Source: Takakia lepidozioides
Lineage: Eukaryota > Streptophyta > Takakiopsida > Takakiales > Takakiaceae
Direction of reading: 5' to 3'
Length of the DNA: 64,000 nucleotides
Assembly (NCBI GenBank): GCA_030704615.1
Contig: CM060732.1
Location: forward strand, 56,961,053-57,025,052
Shown here: one piece after another, positions 48,455 through 59,454 of the stretch
Position numbering within the stretch: the stretch's first letter is position 1
How the letters are laid out: each line of letters opens with the position of its first letter
Notes under the pieces: model-generated
Told to the model about the DNA's origin: nothing
Database searches by the model: none
What the model saw: only the letters and a program-made list of their open reading frames with translations
Made by a program: the position numbers and the translations under genes

Positions 48455-49540
48455 TTAAGTGGCCCGATTATAGCTTGATTTTTTTTTATCTACCCTTGTA
48501 CTTGCCAGAACAACCGTCGAAGTTGATACCATTCGGGTCAAATTCTCCATTGCAAATGCAATTACGTTAGGATTGCACCGGTAGAAAAACTTGTATCCCT
48601 CAGACCCGGGACGATGTCCAATGTGCTTATTATGGACATATATAGTGATTGGTTCTTCAACATTGGTCTTGTCAATGTCGTTTTGGTGTTGTAAACGAAC
48701 CATAACCTTAAGAAGAAACTCGCAATTGCATTTTTTTGATATGCTTGCCCTTCTCTCATGTGACCAGTTTTGTGGAACGTTCTTGATCTGTATCCGTTTT
48801 TCGTTTTTTTCCACTTTGATAACATTGAAGACCGTGATGCGTTTGGTCTCACTTGTCTTTGTATACTTCACACATCTCAACACAACATGTTTTGTGCAAA
48901 TTTCATTAAGGGTTATCTCTAAAGACTCGTTGGAAACATTGTAAATCTCGTCCCAAAATGATGTGACGTATCCCACATGATTCCATTTAAACCACATTCT
49001 GGCTTGACCTCTATAATCGCAAGTAGTTGGTTACCGCTGAAGATAGCGGCAGCTGGCTCCTCCATAGCAGGGCGCCCTATTTCTTTCACGTCAGAAAGAT
49101 CAGGATGTTGTATTTCGAGGATTTCTTGCATGACCTGTACCAATTGCTTTCTGCGGCATTCCTCAGTACCATTGCATATTACACAATCCCTCCACGACCT
49201 TCCCACAATTTGTCGAAATTTCTTCTTGTCCATGCAACCGGTCCCGAAATAATGCAAAATACATGTGCGCCAACTGGTTCGGCATACCAATAGCTAAGGC
49301 TGGGCAACGGTTGTGGAGCACTAGTCCCCCTGAGGACTCCTGCAGCTTCCACATAGTTTTGTACTGCTTCGCAGCTGCTGATGGCGAGATCTTAGCATCC
49401 TGGAACCGTCGAATATAGTTTGCTTCGTTGGTCACTGTGGCAGAGACCACCCCCCCCCCCCCCAGTAAGTGAGACAGAGGTTCAACAACTATCCAATTCT
49501 GAGCTGCATTATAATGGTGGAATACCACCTTGTCTTTCAT
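48455..49540 (-). pseudogene. Unassigned reading frame, possibly a broken transposon protein
   Basis: Two overlapping minus-strand frames can be read in series. 49540-49163 gives VVFHHYNAAQNWIVVEPLSH and QDAKISPSAAAKQYKTMWKL. 49290-48919 gives CMDKKKFRQIVGRSWRDCVIC and MQEILEIQHPDLSDVKEIG. 48997-48455 gives TSFWDEIYNVSNESLEI, then CNCEFLLKVMV and IYVHNKHIGHRPGS. The last block (HN-x-H-x-G-H-x-PGS) recalls the region before the catalytic domain in some transposon-derived proteins. The frames meet in overlapping sequence, so frameshifts are likely. No family can be named with confidence. Confidence 0.35.
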
Positions 49541-50437
49541 CAGTGCTCCAAGTATGTTTTATAGTAGTAAGCGTACGGTTGAATGGTAAGTGATTATCGC
49601 TAGTGTGAGCTACGAAAATGATGAACGCCATGGTTCTAAACAAAAGACTTGTCTGTCTTTCGGATCAGTTTGTCATGCTGCATATTGATGTTGGATCTTA
49701 CTGACCCCTAAGTTAAACTATCGGTTGACGGGGCCTTGACTGTTCTGAGGAGGCTTTGAGCCGTGCGCATTCCATTCGGGCTTTGCATTAGCTGAAGGGT
49801 TTTGTATCAGCGCTATGATTCTGGCCGTCGCTCGTTTTCTCTCTTGCTTAGGTGCCTCCTGATTCTGTTGAGTGCTAGATAGATCAGATCTGGCTCTGAA
49901 AGAGTTTGTTTTGTCGATCGTCCGCATATAGAGATTTGTCAACCACTTGCTGGCGGTTTATGGGGGGATGGAATCAGAAAATGGCTGTGACATTTGGAAG
50001 TGATGACTCTGAAGTGTCTGTCCTTGGCAACCCTGGCGGTGCAGATTGGCGTGTACTTAATTTAGTGCTCAGATTCTTACTTTATGAAAATGTTCGGTGA
50101 AATGCTCCTAGTTTTTGGTAATAGGATGTACTTCTGGCGATACAATAGTGCAATCTATTAGTAGCCAGGAAAGTGACTATAACGTGCAAGCGGATAACAG
50201 TACATGCATGCAACCATTGCATTCACTAACCTTTTTCCAGGCCAGAGTGGTTGCTAGTCATTGAAATCTTAAAGTGTGAGGTGTTCTTCTACCCAAACTA
50301 GGGTGGTGACAAACCGGTATATGACTAGGTCACCACTATCCCAGTTTCTCATGAGCATTAAGAATTGATATCGATCTTCACATTGGTTGGTCTCAAATCT
50401 CTTATCCATTCCTGGTGATCTCTTAATTCTTGTAGCT
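49541..50437. other. Intergenic DNA left of element C2
   Basis: Short frames on both strands without motifs. The TCCA at 50438-50441 is the left target duplication of C2. Confidence 0.45.
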
Positions 50438-50441
50438 TCCA

Positions 50442-50834
50442 TGTCGTGCGCATACATATCGCTACACAACTACATCGCTGTCCAAAACCACACAACACAT
50501 GTGCACGCCACACACTAGTATATCACTAGTCCACCACTAGTCCAGCCACTAGGCTACAACTAGTCAGTCACTAGGCTGCCACTATGCTGCCCACTATGGC
50601 AGTCACTAGTCCACACAATGATAAAGTAGAAGAATACAAGCACAAGCTCATGCGAGCTCACAAAGCTGAAGCATAAACTCATGCATATATAACCTCATCA
50701 TTCAAATACAAGTCAAGCCAAGTGCACCCCACACCATGGGGAATCCACACTACGACGCCATAGCTAGGCGCGGTGAGGCTCAACTCGAGAAAGATGAGCC
50801 TCCCGCGCTTGCCGTGAAGATAACCAATCCAGGG
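50442..50834 (-). repeat. Distal V-U repeat of C2a (V truncated)
   Basis: 50442-50618 is U and 50619-50834 is V lacking its first 111 bp. U is again the outermost part. V breaks at CCAGGG, directly joined to the intact TGTCAAG end of C2b. Confidence 0.8.
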
Positions 50835-51160
50835 TGTCAAGTTATTTTACCACTAGTGTGAAACTAGCTAGGAAATAGCTAGCTTTTACATATTGATATT
50901 TGGGATTGGCCCAAGTGTCAATCCAGGGGTCAAGGCAGATTTAGCCCCTGGAGTGGTTATCTTCACGGCAAGCGCGAGAGGCTCCTCTTTCTCGAGTTGA
51001 GCCTCACCGCGCCTAGCTATGGCGCCGTAGTGTGGATTCCCCATGGCGTGGGGTGCACTTGGCTTGACTTGTATTCGAGTGATGAGGTATATATGCATGA
51101 GTTTATGCTTCAGCTTTGTGAGCTTGCATGAGCTTGTGCTTGTATTCTTCTTCTTTATCA
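50835..51160 (+). repeat. 5' V repeat of C2b
   Basis: Full V from TGTCAAG to TTTATCA, followed directly by CTCGAGAAAGATGAGC (51161-51176), the intact form of the primer-site candidate. Confidence 0.8.
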
Positions 51161-53828
51161 CTCGAGAAAGATGAGCTCGTATCTGTGAGTGCCATAGCGA
51201 GTTAGTTGTAGCACTTGTGGTTTTTGCTTGAGATGAGAGAAACCAAGTTGTTATGCAAGGAGCACCGTGGAGCTCTGGTTGTTAGAAGCGGAGGTGAATG
51301 TGGGTTACAAGGTGGTAGACCTTGGCATTCAATCTTCAGCTTCAGAGATGAAAGCACCATGCTGCAGGATTGCAAGACCAAGCGAAAGGGCTGATTTGGC
51401 TTGGGGGCAAATCAGTGCACTTGTGGAGTATGTTGAGATTGGGTTTCAATCTCGAGCTTCAGCATTGAGAGGGCTCTTGTTCATGGCAAAGCAAGGCTAG
51501 AACAGGAGGTAGCTAGAGGTGCGGCAAGCCTGGAATGTGCACCTAGGGTTTCATCAGAGCTTGGAAGAAGAGCTCTTGCACCACAAGAGGAGTGTCTTGT
51601 GGCTGGAAAATGTAAGCCTTAGGTTTCAAGAGCTTGGCAAGGGGCTGTGGAGTGCTTAGTTCTTGTCTTGGAGAGCATCAGGAGCTAAGGAGCCAAGATA
51701 GGGGGCTGATACCTCTTGTGTGAAGAGGTTGCATGTGTGGAGCATGTATTCAGCTCATTGAAGCTTCCATCTTCAAGCTTGGAGGCAGCAAGGAAGAGGA
51801 AGGGCTGACTTCCCTTATGTGAGAGCAATGCATGTGTGGAGCATGCTTTCAGCCTGTTGAAGGCTTGTACTTTCAGGTTTGGGAGTGCAAGAAAGGAAGG
51901 GGCCTGGTTTCCCTGTAGGGCATGTGTAGAGCGTGCTTCCAGCCCGCTGAAGCGTGTATTTTCAGGTTAGTGGGTGCAAGAAAAAAGCAAAGGGGCTGAT
52001 TCCTCTGGTGGTGAGAATGGGGCATGTGTGGAGCCTGCCTTCAGTCCATTGGGCTTTTGTTTTCAAGTTTAGAAAACTAGAAGAGAAGGTAAGGGGCTGA
52101 TCTGCTCTATGTGACAGTCCGACACTTGTAGAGCGTGTTCTGAGTTGGGGTTTCAACCTCAAGCCTAGATAGAGCATGGCTCTTGAAGTGGCAGGTGTAG
52201 GGGTTGGAATAGGCTCTAAGACAGATGCTATGGCAAAGGAAACGCTTGAATGAGTGCTCACAAGGGCTGGAAACCAGCAAGGCTTGGTTGTTTGCCATTG
52301 AGTTTAGTGGCGTGTTTGGGGAGTCTAAGTGAGAAAGAAGGCTTGGTTTGTGGCAACCATCTTCCTCATGGCTTAGGGCTACTATTGGTGGTGTGTGGGA
52401 GCCGAAAGAGCAAGAATACCTTGCTGATTTCTTCACAGCCGCCATAGCTCGGTGCAAAGAAGCCTAGAGTCCAGAAACACAAACCCTAGCTTGGCGTGGC
52501 TAACCCCCTTGGAGAAATGGCTAAACTGTCATGAGTGGCCTGTGGGGCTGTGACGGGCTGTGACAGGCTGTGCATGGTGGCCTGTGGGTTCGTGACGGGC
52601 TATGAGGGGCTGTGACAGGCTGTGCCCTGTGGGGCTGTGACGGGCTGTGATGGGCTGTGATGGGCTGTGATGGGCTGTGGCGGGCTGTGACAGGCTGTGG
52701 TGGGCAGTGCCCTGTGGCCTGTGGTTGTGACGGGCTGTGACACGTTGTGATGGGCTGTGAGGGGCTGTGATAGGCTGTGGGCTATGGCCTGTGGGGCTGT
52801 GATGGGCTGTGAGGGGCTGTGGCTTTTGGGGCTGTGACTCCTGTGACCTGTGTAGGGCTATGACAGGCTGTGCCATGTGGCCTGTGGGTCTGTGATGGGT
52901 TGTGAGGGGCTGTGATAGGCTGTGGCGGCTGGGACAGCTGTTGCCCTGTGGCCTGTGGGGCTGTGACCCTGTGACCTTTGTAGGGCTGTGACAGGCTGTG
53001 CCTGTGGCCTTTGGGGTTGTGATGGGCTGTGACAGGCTGTGACATGTGGCCTTTGGGGTTGTGATGGGTTGTGGCCTGTGTGGGGCTGTGACGGCTGTGA
53101 CAATGATCTGTGTGGGCCTGTGCTGGTCTGTGGTGGCCCGTGTTGACCTGTGGACGGCCTGTGCTGACCCGTGGAGGCACTGGTGGACTGCCTAAGGACT
53201 CGCATGTGGTCTTGAAGGCCGAATTTTGAAGCTCGTGGAGGGCGGTTTGAGGAGTATCTTCATGGTATTCCTATGGTCATGCAAGTGAGGGAAGAGAGGA
53301 GAGGAAGAGTGTTGGGATGAGGGCATTCTGGGGTTAGGTATTGTTTTAGCTTCTCTTCCTCGTAGTTTCCACCCTCTCATTAGGCCAAGACCTTTCCGTA
53401 GGTGGAGGCAAGAGTCAGTCTGGGTTTGGGCTGGGGTGTCCTTGCAGGAGCAACACCGTGGAGTTGTTTTTTGGTGTGGGGGAGTTGTCGTTCTGATTTC
53501 TTGTGTTTGGATCCCCTCCATACCTGCATGCTTGACTGTGCGCCATGCTAGTTTTGTGTGGGTGCTTGATTGGTCCGGATTAGATCACCGGCCAGTCCTA
53601 GAGCATGCTGTCGATGATGAGGCTGGGGTGATGACCAGCCAGACCATCATTGTTTCTCCTGTGGTGAGGTTGGAGGTGATGACCAGCCAACCATAGGAAT
53701 GCTTGCGGTGGATGCAGGTACAGGTGTAGGCTATGTTAGAAACTTAGTATTCCAAACCATAAGCCGCAACAGGTTCTCTACTACCCGGTTACCTGTGGAG
53801 AGGGGGTTAGGGACATGTTCATGACCGG
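51161..53828 (+). other. Leader of C2b
   Basis: Same block order as in C1: a unique stretch (with the uninterrupted GAAAG target of element B at 51350-51354), units of about 100-115 bp (51695-52110), a GC-rich unique stretch, the 10-mer minisatellite, and unique sequence to the start of gag. Confidence 0.75.
52533..53105 (+). repeat. GGGCTGTGAC-like minisatellite in the C2b leader
   Basis: About 570 bp of the same imperfect 10-mers and CCTGTGGCC spacers as in C1. It is longer here, so copy number varies between elements. Confidence 0.8.
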
Positions 53829-54280
53829 TTGAGTGTCAACACGGAGGTGCCACTAGTTTTTGGGGACAGTGCCGGTTCGAGCACTAGCGATACTAGTGGG
53901 TACACGAGACGAGGTGTGCGGTTTAGGCCACCTTCACCTCCTGTGTCTTCTACGGAAGGTTCTGATTCGGATTGTGAATCAGGAGGACTCATACCGGCGA
54001 TGCAAGTTGTTTCCTTGCCATTGATGTGGGACACAATGGAGGAGATGTATGGAGCTACCAAGGGGCGACAAAGGTACTCTGGGGCGGTGGGCACCATCGA
54101 GTTGGATGATTTTATCCAAGAGTTTGATAGTTGGTGTGATTTGCAGCAAATGCGCAATCCACAACTATTTACGCCTTTCATGGCATGGAAGGGGCTGTTT
54201 CAGCACCTTGAGGGGCCGCCTATGGATGATTACCATGAGTTCAGGCGGGGGCATGAGGTTGAGATCGAGGAGTGGAGGAT
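53829..54280 (+). pseudogene. gag N-terminal fragment of C2b
   Basis: Open from SVNTEVPLVFGDSAGSSTS through SSTEGSDSDCESGG and ELDDFIQEFDSWCDLQQ to RGHEVEIEEWR. It is cut at 54280 by the junction with the inverted integrase of C2a. Unlike in C1, the N-terminal part is in frame here, which suggests that Gag begins upstream of 12988 in the intact family. No ATG is available for that start. Confidence 0.75.
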
Positions 54281-55285
54281 CAAGGCTTTATCACACAAAG
54301 TCTGAAACTCCCCCAAGAACTCTCTCCCTTGGTCCGTGAGCACCTCAGCTGGAGCACCAAATCGGCTAAGCACACGATCCAAGAATGCATACACAGCCCC
54401 CTCACTAGCCTTATCAGGCAATGGAACCAACTCAATCCACTTGGAGAAGTGCTCCACCATCACCAACATATATCTGTGGTGGCGCATAGTCAGTGGCAAC
54501 GATCCTGCGAAGTCAAGACTCCACCTGTAGCCCAATCCCATGATTGGTAAATGATGCAACTGTGGTGTAGGGGCGTTGAATGAAGCATGCACCCTGTCAT
54601 ACACCATGCACCTAGCCACGAACTGTTGTACCTCTGTATGCATACCACGCCACCAATACTGCCCCTGCAGTAAACTGTGAGTGCGTCGCATTCCAAAATG
54701 CCCCAACTCCTCATGGGCATGTCGCACTAACCGTGCACGCTGTGTGGGGTGAGGCACAATCCTCACCCGACCATCCTCCCACACTCGAAGTAGGTGTATC
54801 CCCTCCCACTTGAACCTCTTGGCTCGTTGCAGGATCCGATCCCTCTCCCTGGCAGTCACAGTGGCTGCCGTGTCTCTCGTGCGGAGGTAGTCCAACACAG
54901 CCGAATCCTCATGTATATCTCTGGCACCACCTGGCTCATCACTAGCCTCAGGGTCCTCAGACACTCCGTCTACAGTCATCCCTGTTGTAGGTCCAACCTG
55001 ACCTCCCAGAGATCGAGTCCTCATCTGAATCAAAGACCTCTCCATGTCACTGTATCTATAGGGTCTCCGAAAGATTGGCGTGTCAGTGGCCAACTCAATA
55101 TGGATCTCTTGACCCTTCAGTGCTCCCAAGTCCTTCAAACTGAAGGCAAAACAATTCTTGTAAGCCCTCAGGAACCGCTGTATATGTCGTCTCTCTCCTC
55201 CGGTGACAATGGGTCCAATGTCAGGCTCCCAATTGTCCTCCGTAACTACAACCTTAAGTCTAGTGGGCTTAGAGGTAGAGGATGC
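54281..55285 (-). pseudogene. C2a pol with RT and RNase H deleted (integrase core)
   Basis: On the minus strand the RT N-terminal segment DLGALKGQEIHIE...YRYSDMERSLIQMRT is joined in frame at about 55002-55007 to LGGQVGPTTGM, the linker before integrase. About 1.3 kb present in C1 (17360-18665), with the RT active site and RNase H, is missing. GGGAGG occurs at both edges in C1, so a microhomology deletion is likely. The integrase finger (HAHEELGHFGMRRTH...CMVYDRV, second-pair Cys changed to Tyr) and core with WSLDFAGSLPL and VLTDQGREF follow, up to LCDKALI at the junction. Confidence 0.8.
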
Positions 55286-55297
55286 ATCCAGTGGTTG

Positions 55298-56560
55298 CTA
55301 TGTTGCAACCTCTTGAGTAGTACTCCCTACCTGCTCAGTCAATGACAAGGCCTCATCTTGCCCCATCATCTCATCCTTGAGGACTTCCTCAACCTGAGAA
55401 AAATCCCCAGCCTCATCCATCACCACCACCTTGGCTGCCAACTCCCTCTGAACCTCGAGCACCTCCCACGTGTGCCATAGATGCCTGCACCCCGTGGTCC
55501 TCATATGCTCGCCCCCACTTACTGCCTGTACCGTCTCGGTAGGCAGAGAGACCATCGAGGGAAGTGTACTCCGCACTCTGCGTTGCTCAGCCATAGCCAA
55601 GCTGATAATCCAGGTCAAGCAATTGAGATCCATTGCTTGCCCCAACACCTGACGACGTGATGCCTCAGAAAGAGACGACACCGTCGTGGTACCAGTGATA
55701 AAACCCATTGCCCGCTCACGCTCGTCAGCATTAGGCTCCACTAACTGTTGCAACTGAGCATTCTACAGGAGGCCAGGTCCACAATCCCGGAAAGCATGCG
55801 ATCCTGGGAAGCTGAGCAATGTAGGTAATGATGTTCGTGGTTGACCCACCTTGTTGACCACTGCCAAAGGCAAACGGTCATCGTGTCTCACACGCTGAGA
55901 CTACCTCCCTGTGTCCAGAATGTTATCTACTGTGAGATGTGTTGGCCGTTGTACCCCATCAAAAAACGCTTGAGCAGTGCGGGTGGCATCAAGTTAGTCC
56001 ACCATAGCCATGGACGATGAGCCTGTGACCCCACTGTAGTTGCATCTAGTAACACTGCTGACCCAAGCCACGACCGAACTTGATGCACACTGGCCATCAT
56101 CCTGGCCCGAGAATCGCCCATCAGTGGCACATTCTCTAAGATGTATGTTGGAGATACAGCTTGATGAAGCTGCAAGTGGCGCAAAACCCGCACCATCTCC
56201 CAAAATAGACCCGACCTCGAGTCTCGTAATCCATTGCCATGCCCGGCTGATGAATGCCCTTAGCAGGGCCAACCTGCCACTACCAGATCAATGGAGCCAA
56301 CCCGCTCCAAATCATGCGCCCCCAGCAACGAAATGTCTACTGGCAAGGCCTGCTGATATCCACGAACTGCAGCCACCGGCAACAACTCAGGGTACCGCTA
56401 CACCAACTGAGCAACATGGCAAAGTGAAATGCGTCGTGCAGTCTCATCCCTCTCCACATACAGGTAACGCCGAACTCGTACACATGCCTGTAACACAGCA
56501 GCCAATCCGGTGCTGATCCCGCCAAACAAGTCCAGAAGGCAAATGCCTTCATCCGGATAC
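55298..56560 (-). pseudogene. C5 cytosine-DNA methyltransferase domain of C2a
   Basis: Colinear with 15812-16990 of C1. ENVPLMGDSRARMMASVHQV and GSQAHRPWLWWTNL are readable at 56140-56000 (motifs VI and VIII). RERAMGF...ASRRQVLGQAMDLNCL and the tail PTETVQAVSGGEHMR lie at 55753-55500. Motif I and motif IV (about 56560-56250) are spread over other frames. The breaks differ from those in C1, which shows that the domain was intact in the common ancestor. Confidence 0.75.
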
Positions 56561-58030
56561 TGTCACACAATAGGTGTGGTGTCCAATGGAGACAACTGAG
56601 GTGGTCCTGGTGCGATCCCCGCACTTTCCTCCTCTCCTGACAGTACAAAAGCCTCCACCCAGACTTGTTGCACCCGTCGATCAGCATCCCGCTGCAAATC
56701 CTTGCTCGTGCCCCACAATGGAGTCTGAGCAACCATGGTAGGCAACTCCGCCATACCATACATGTCATCCTACTCTCCCAAAGATTGCACATCCTCTGAA
56801 TGAGCGTTGCCCTCAAGCAACTCTCCAGGCCAACTCACTACCGCTGTGAATGCTGCTAGTGTTTGGCATCTTGCCTCGCTGGGCAACCGCAACTCCTCCT
56901 ATGAACGTCACAGGGAGCTGCACACGCTGACCCTCCCTTCACTGCCATCCAGGCCTATAGGAAGCTGACTCCTCCCAAAAATCCAGGGTGAAGCCCATAG
57001 GGTACAACACTGCCCCACCAACCAGGACATTGTACGAGACCACGTCTGTCACAATGGCCTTGGCTCACTGAGCCATCTGTAGGGTGATCTGGCCGTAGTC
57101 TGATAGCCAACTCACGCCGTGTCATGCCCCGAGCCTGCTCCGATCCTCCCTCTGTATCTGGAAAGGACAAGGCTCCATATCCGCCTCCGTGAGGCCCAAG
57201 CTTGCAATAGCAGCTCTGCCCAGCATCAATGGCTGAGCTCCTGAGTCCAACAAGACCCGCAGTGGCCGGTACCTCTTGCCTGCCGGTCCACTCAAACAGA
57301 AAATGTCATCCTGGTTGTCTAACATGACAACTCCAGGTGTCACCATGGCGCGCTCAATGGCTGGCCTAGCTGGCAGCTCCATCAACCTAGCAGCTGCAGC
57401 TTGCCATGGCGCCGCCGTGGCAGTCTTGATCCTCACATCCGAGGATCCCTCCAGTACTACACCTCCCACTATCTCCGCAGAAGATGAAGTAACCTCCCCA
57501 CTCCCACAGAGTATAGCTGCCAGCTTGAACACCTCAGCTGGTCTTACCCCCGACGTCGCAATCATGGTAGCCGAGAACAATAGAGCCTGACACACAGCTG
57601 TGGCCGCCCCCAACAGCACACTACCTTCCGTAGCCTTGGCAACACTAGGTAGTGGTGCTGCCCGTGTAGCTCTCCCCAATGGCATAGTAACCTCCGCATC
57701 GGTAACAGTCGGGCGAGAACTAGGTGCCATGGACAGCGTCGACACTGTCTCCGCCAATGTGAATAACTGAGGAAGCCTGGCCTGACGGCTTGCCTCCCCA
57801 CGTTGTGGATCCAACTCTACCTCCGCACCTCGTGGCTCAGGAACTCGTGTTGCTCCTCGATTCACTACCGCAGCTGACTCCACTTGCACTAGTGGTAGTG
57901 CTGCCTTGCATATGAATCCCATGTCTCCCAAGTATCCTCTTTCAGGAGCAGGAGGTGGACCATCCGGTACCACCTGAGCTGTGGCCATGGCAGCGAGCCT
58001 CTGCTCTAGCTGCTGAAGCCGGTTGGCCAT
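56561..58030 (-). pseudogene. Linker and protease of C2a
   Basis: Open from 58030 to 57122: MANRLQQLEQRLAAMATAQ, Ala/Pro-rich linker, then VLLDSGAQPLMLGRAA (protease DSGA) to a shift at about 57125. It is readable where C1 has a stop (14379-14381) and a frameshift (about 14780), so C2a gives the better view of this region. Confidence 0.75.
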
Positions 58031-59454
58031 GCCTTGGTCACCACCCTGACCTCCGTGTCCTTGGCCATGTTGAGCTTGCCCTTGGCTTGCACCTCGTGCC
58101 TGGCCACCTCGTCCTCTCTAGGCTGCTCCACCTCACCCCCGGCCACCATTGTTCCCTTGGAACTGGCCTGGGCGCAACTCAGGATGCAAACCATAACACT
58201 GGGCTTCTCCATGCCCGTACTTGCCACAATGCCCACACTGCAACTGTGCAGGCTGTGCATGTGCCGACCCTTTGCCTCCCTCTGGGCAATCCTTCTTGAC
58301 ATGGGGTCCTCCACATGTCCAGCATACCACATCCGTCCGTTGTTGGCCAGCAAATGAAGAGAGAGACCCCTGCATCTGAGGTCCTCTCTGCCCTTCCCTG
58401 AGCTTCACATGAGCCCCCTTGTTGCCTTGAGCACGTTGAGGTAGTGATTGACTAGGAGCACCACTACCCCGTGGTGTCTCCTTAGCAAATCCCACCATGA
58501 CCACTCGTTCCTCCACCATGTTGAGCTTTATCCGCTCTGCCAGCAAAAACATATTTGCTAAGGTGGGTTGGGCCGCTTGTAGGAGAGTTGCATCCCGCAC
58601 CTTTCTCCTCAGCTCCTTGTCCAATATCCCATACCAGAATTGGACTGCCTGAGCTTCCGTAACCCCTTGGGTTACATTTATCAAGCGCCTCATGCGAGTG
58701 AAAGCCTCCCTTAAGCTCTCGGTCGGCTTCCGTTGGAACTCTTGCAAGCTCCGCAACTTCTATGTCATCACCCCTTGGTAGTTCCCTCTCAACTCTTCGA
58801 AGAACTCCACAACAGGGTTGAAGGCAGGCACGGGTACTGGTGCTGGTGCGGTAGTGGCTTGGGTGGACGTCGTAGCTACGGTACCACCAGTCCTACTAGT
58901 CCCACTGCTGCTTGCTGAAGCTGCCGGTGCAGCGGCAGATGTAGCCACTGCCCTCGTGGCTCTAGTGCCCCTAGTGATGGAGACATAGTCGGGTGACCAG
59001 TACATCATCCACTCCTCGATCTCAACCTCATGCCCCCGCCTGAACTCATGGTAATCATCCATAGGCGGCCCCTCAAGGTGCTGAAACAGCCCCTTCCATG
59101 CCATGAAAGGCGTAAATAGTTGTGGATTGCGCATTTGCTGCAAATCACACCAACTATCAAACTCTTGGATAAAATCATCCAACTCGATGGTGCCCACTGC
59201 CCCAGAGTACCTTCGTGGCCCCTTGGTAGCTCCATACATCTCCTCCATTGTGTCCCACAACAATGGCAAGGAAACAACTTGCATCGCCGGTATGAGTCCT
59301 CCTGATTCACAATCCGAATGAGAACCTTCCGTAGAAGACACAAGAGGTGAAGGTGGCCTAAACTGCACACCCGTCTTGTGTACCCACTAGTATCATTAGT
59401 GCTCGAACCGGCACTGTCCCCAACAACTAGTGGCACCTCCGTGTTGACACTCAA
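58031..59454 (-). pseudogene. gag of C2a
   Basis: 59368-58760 and 58756-58133 together give Gag with one TAG between them (58757-58759). GVTEAQAVQFWYGILDKELRRKVRDA is open here where C1 is frameshifted. Both knuckles are complete: CWTCGGPHVKKDC and CGHCGKYGHGEAQC. Confidence 0.8.

Noticed and set aside
52533-53105. Regular repeats resembling a CRISPR array
   Set aside because: The units are contiguous imperfect 10-mers without unique spacers, inside a eukaryotic retroelement leader.
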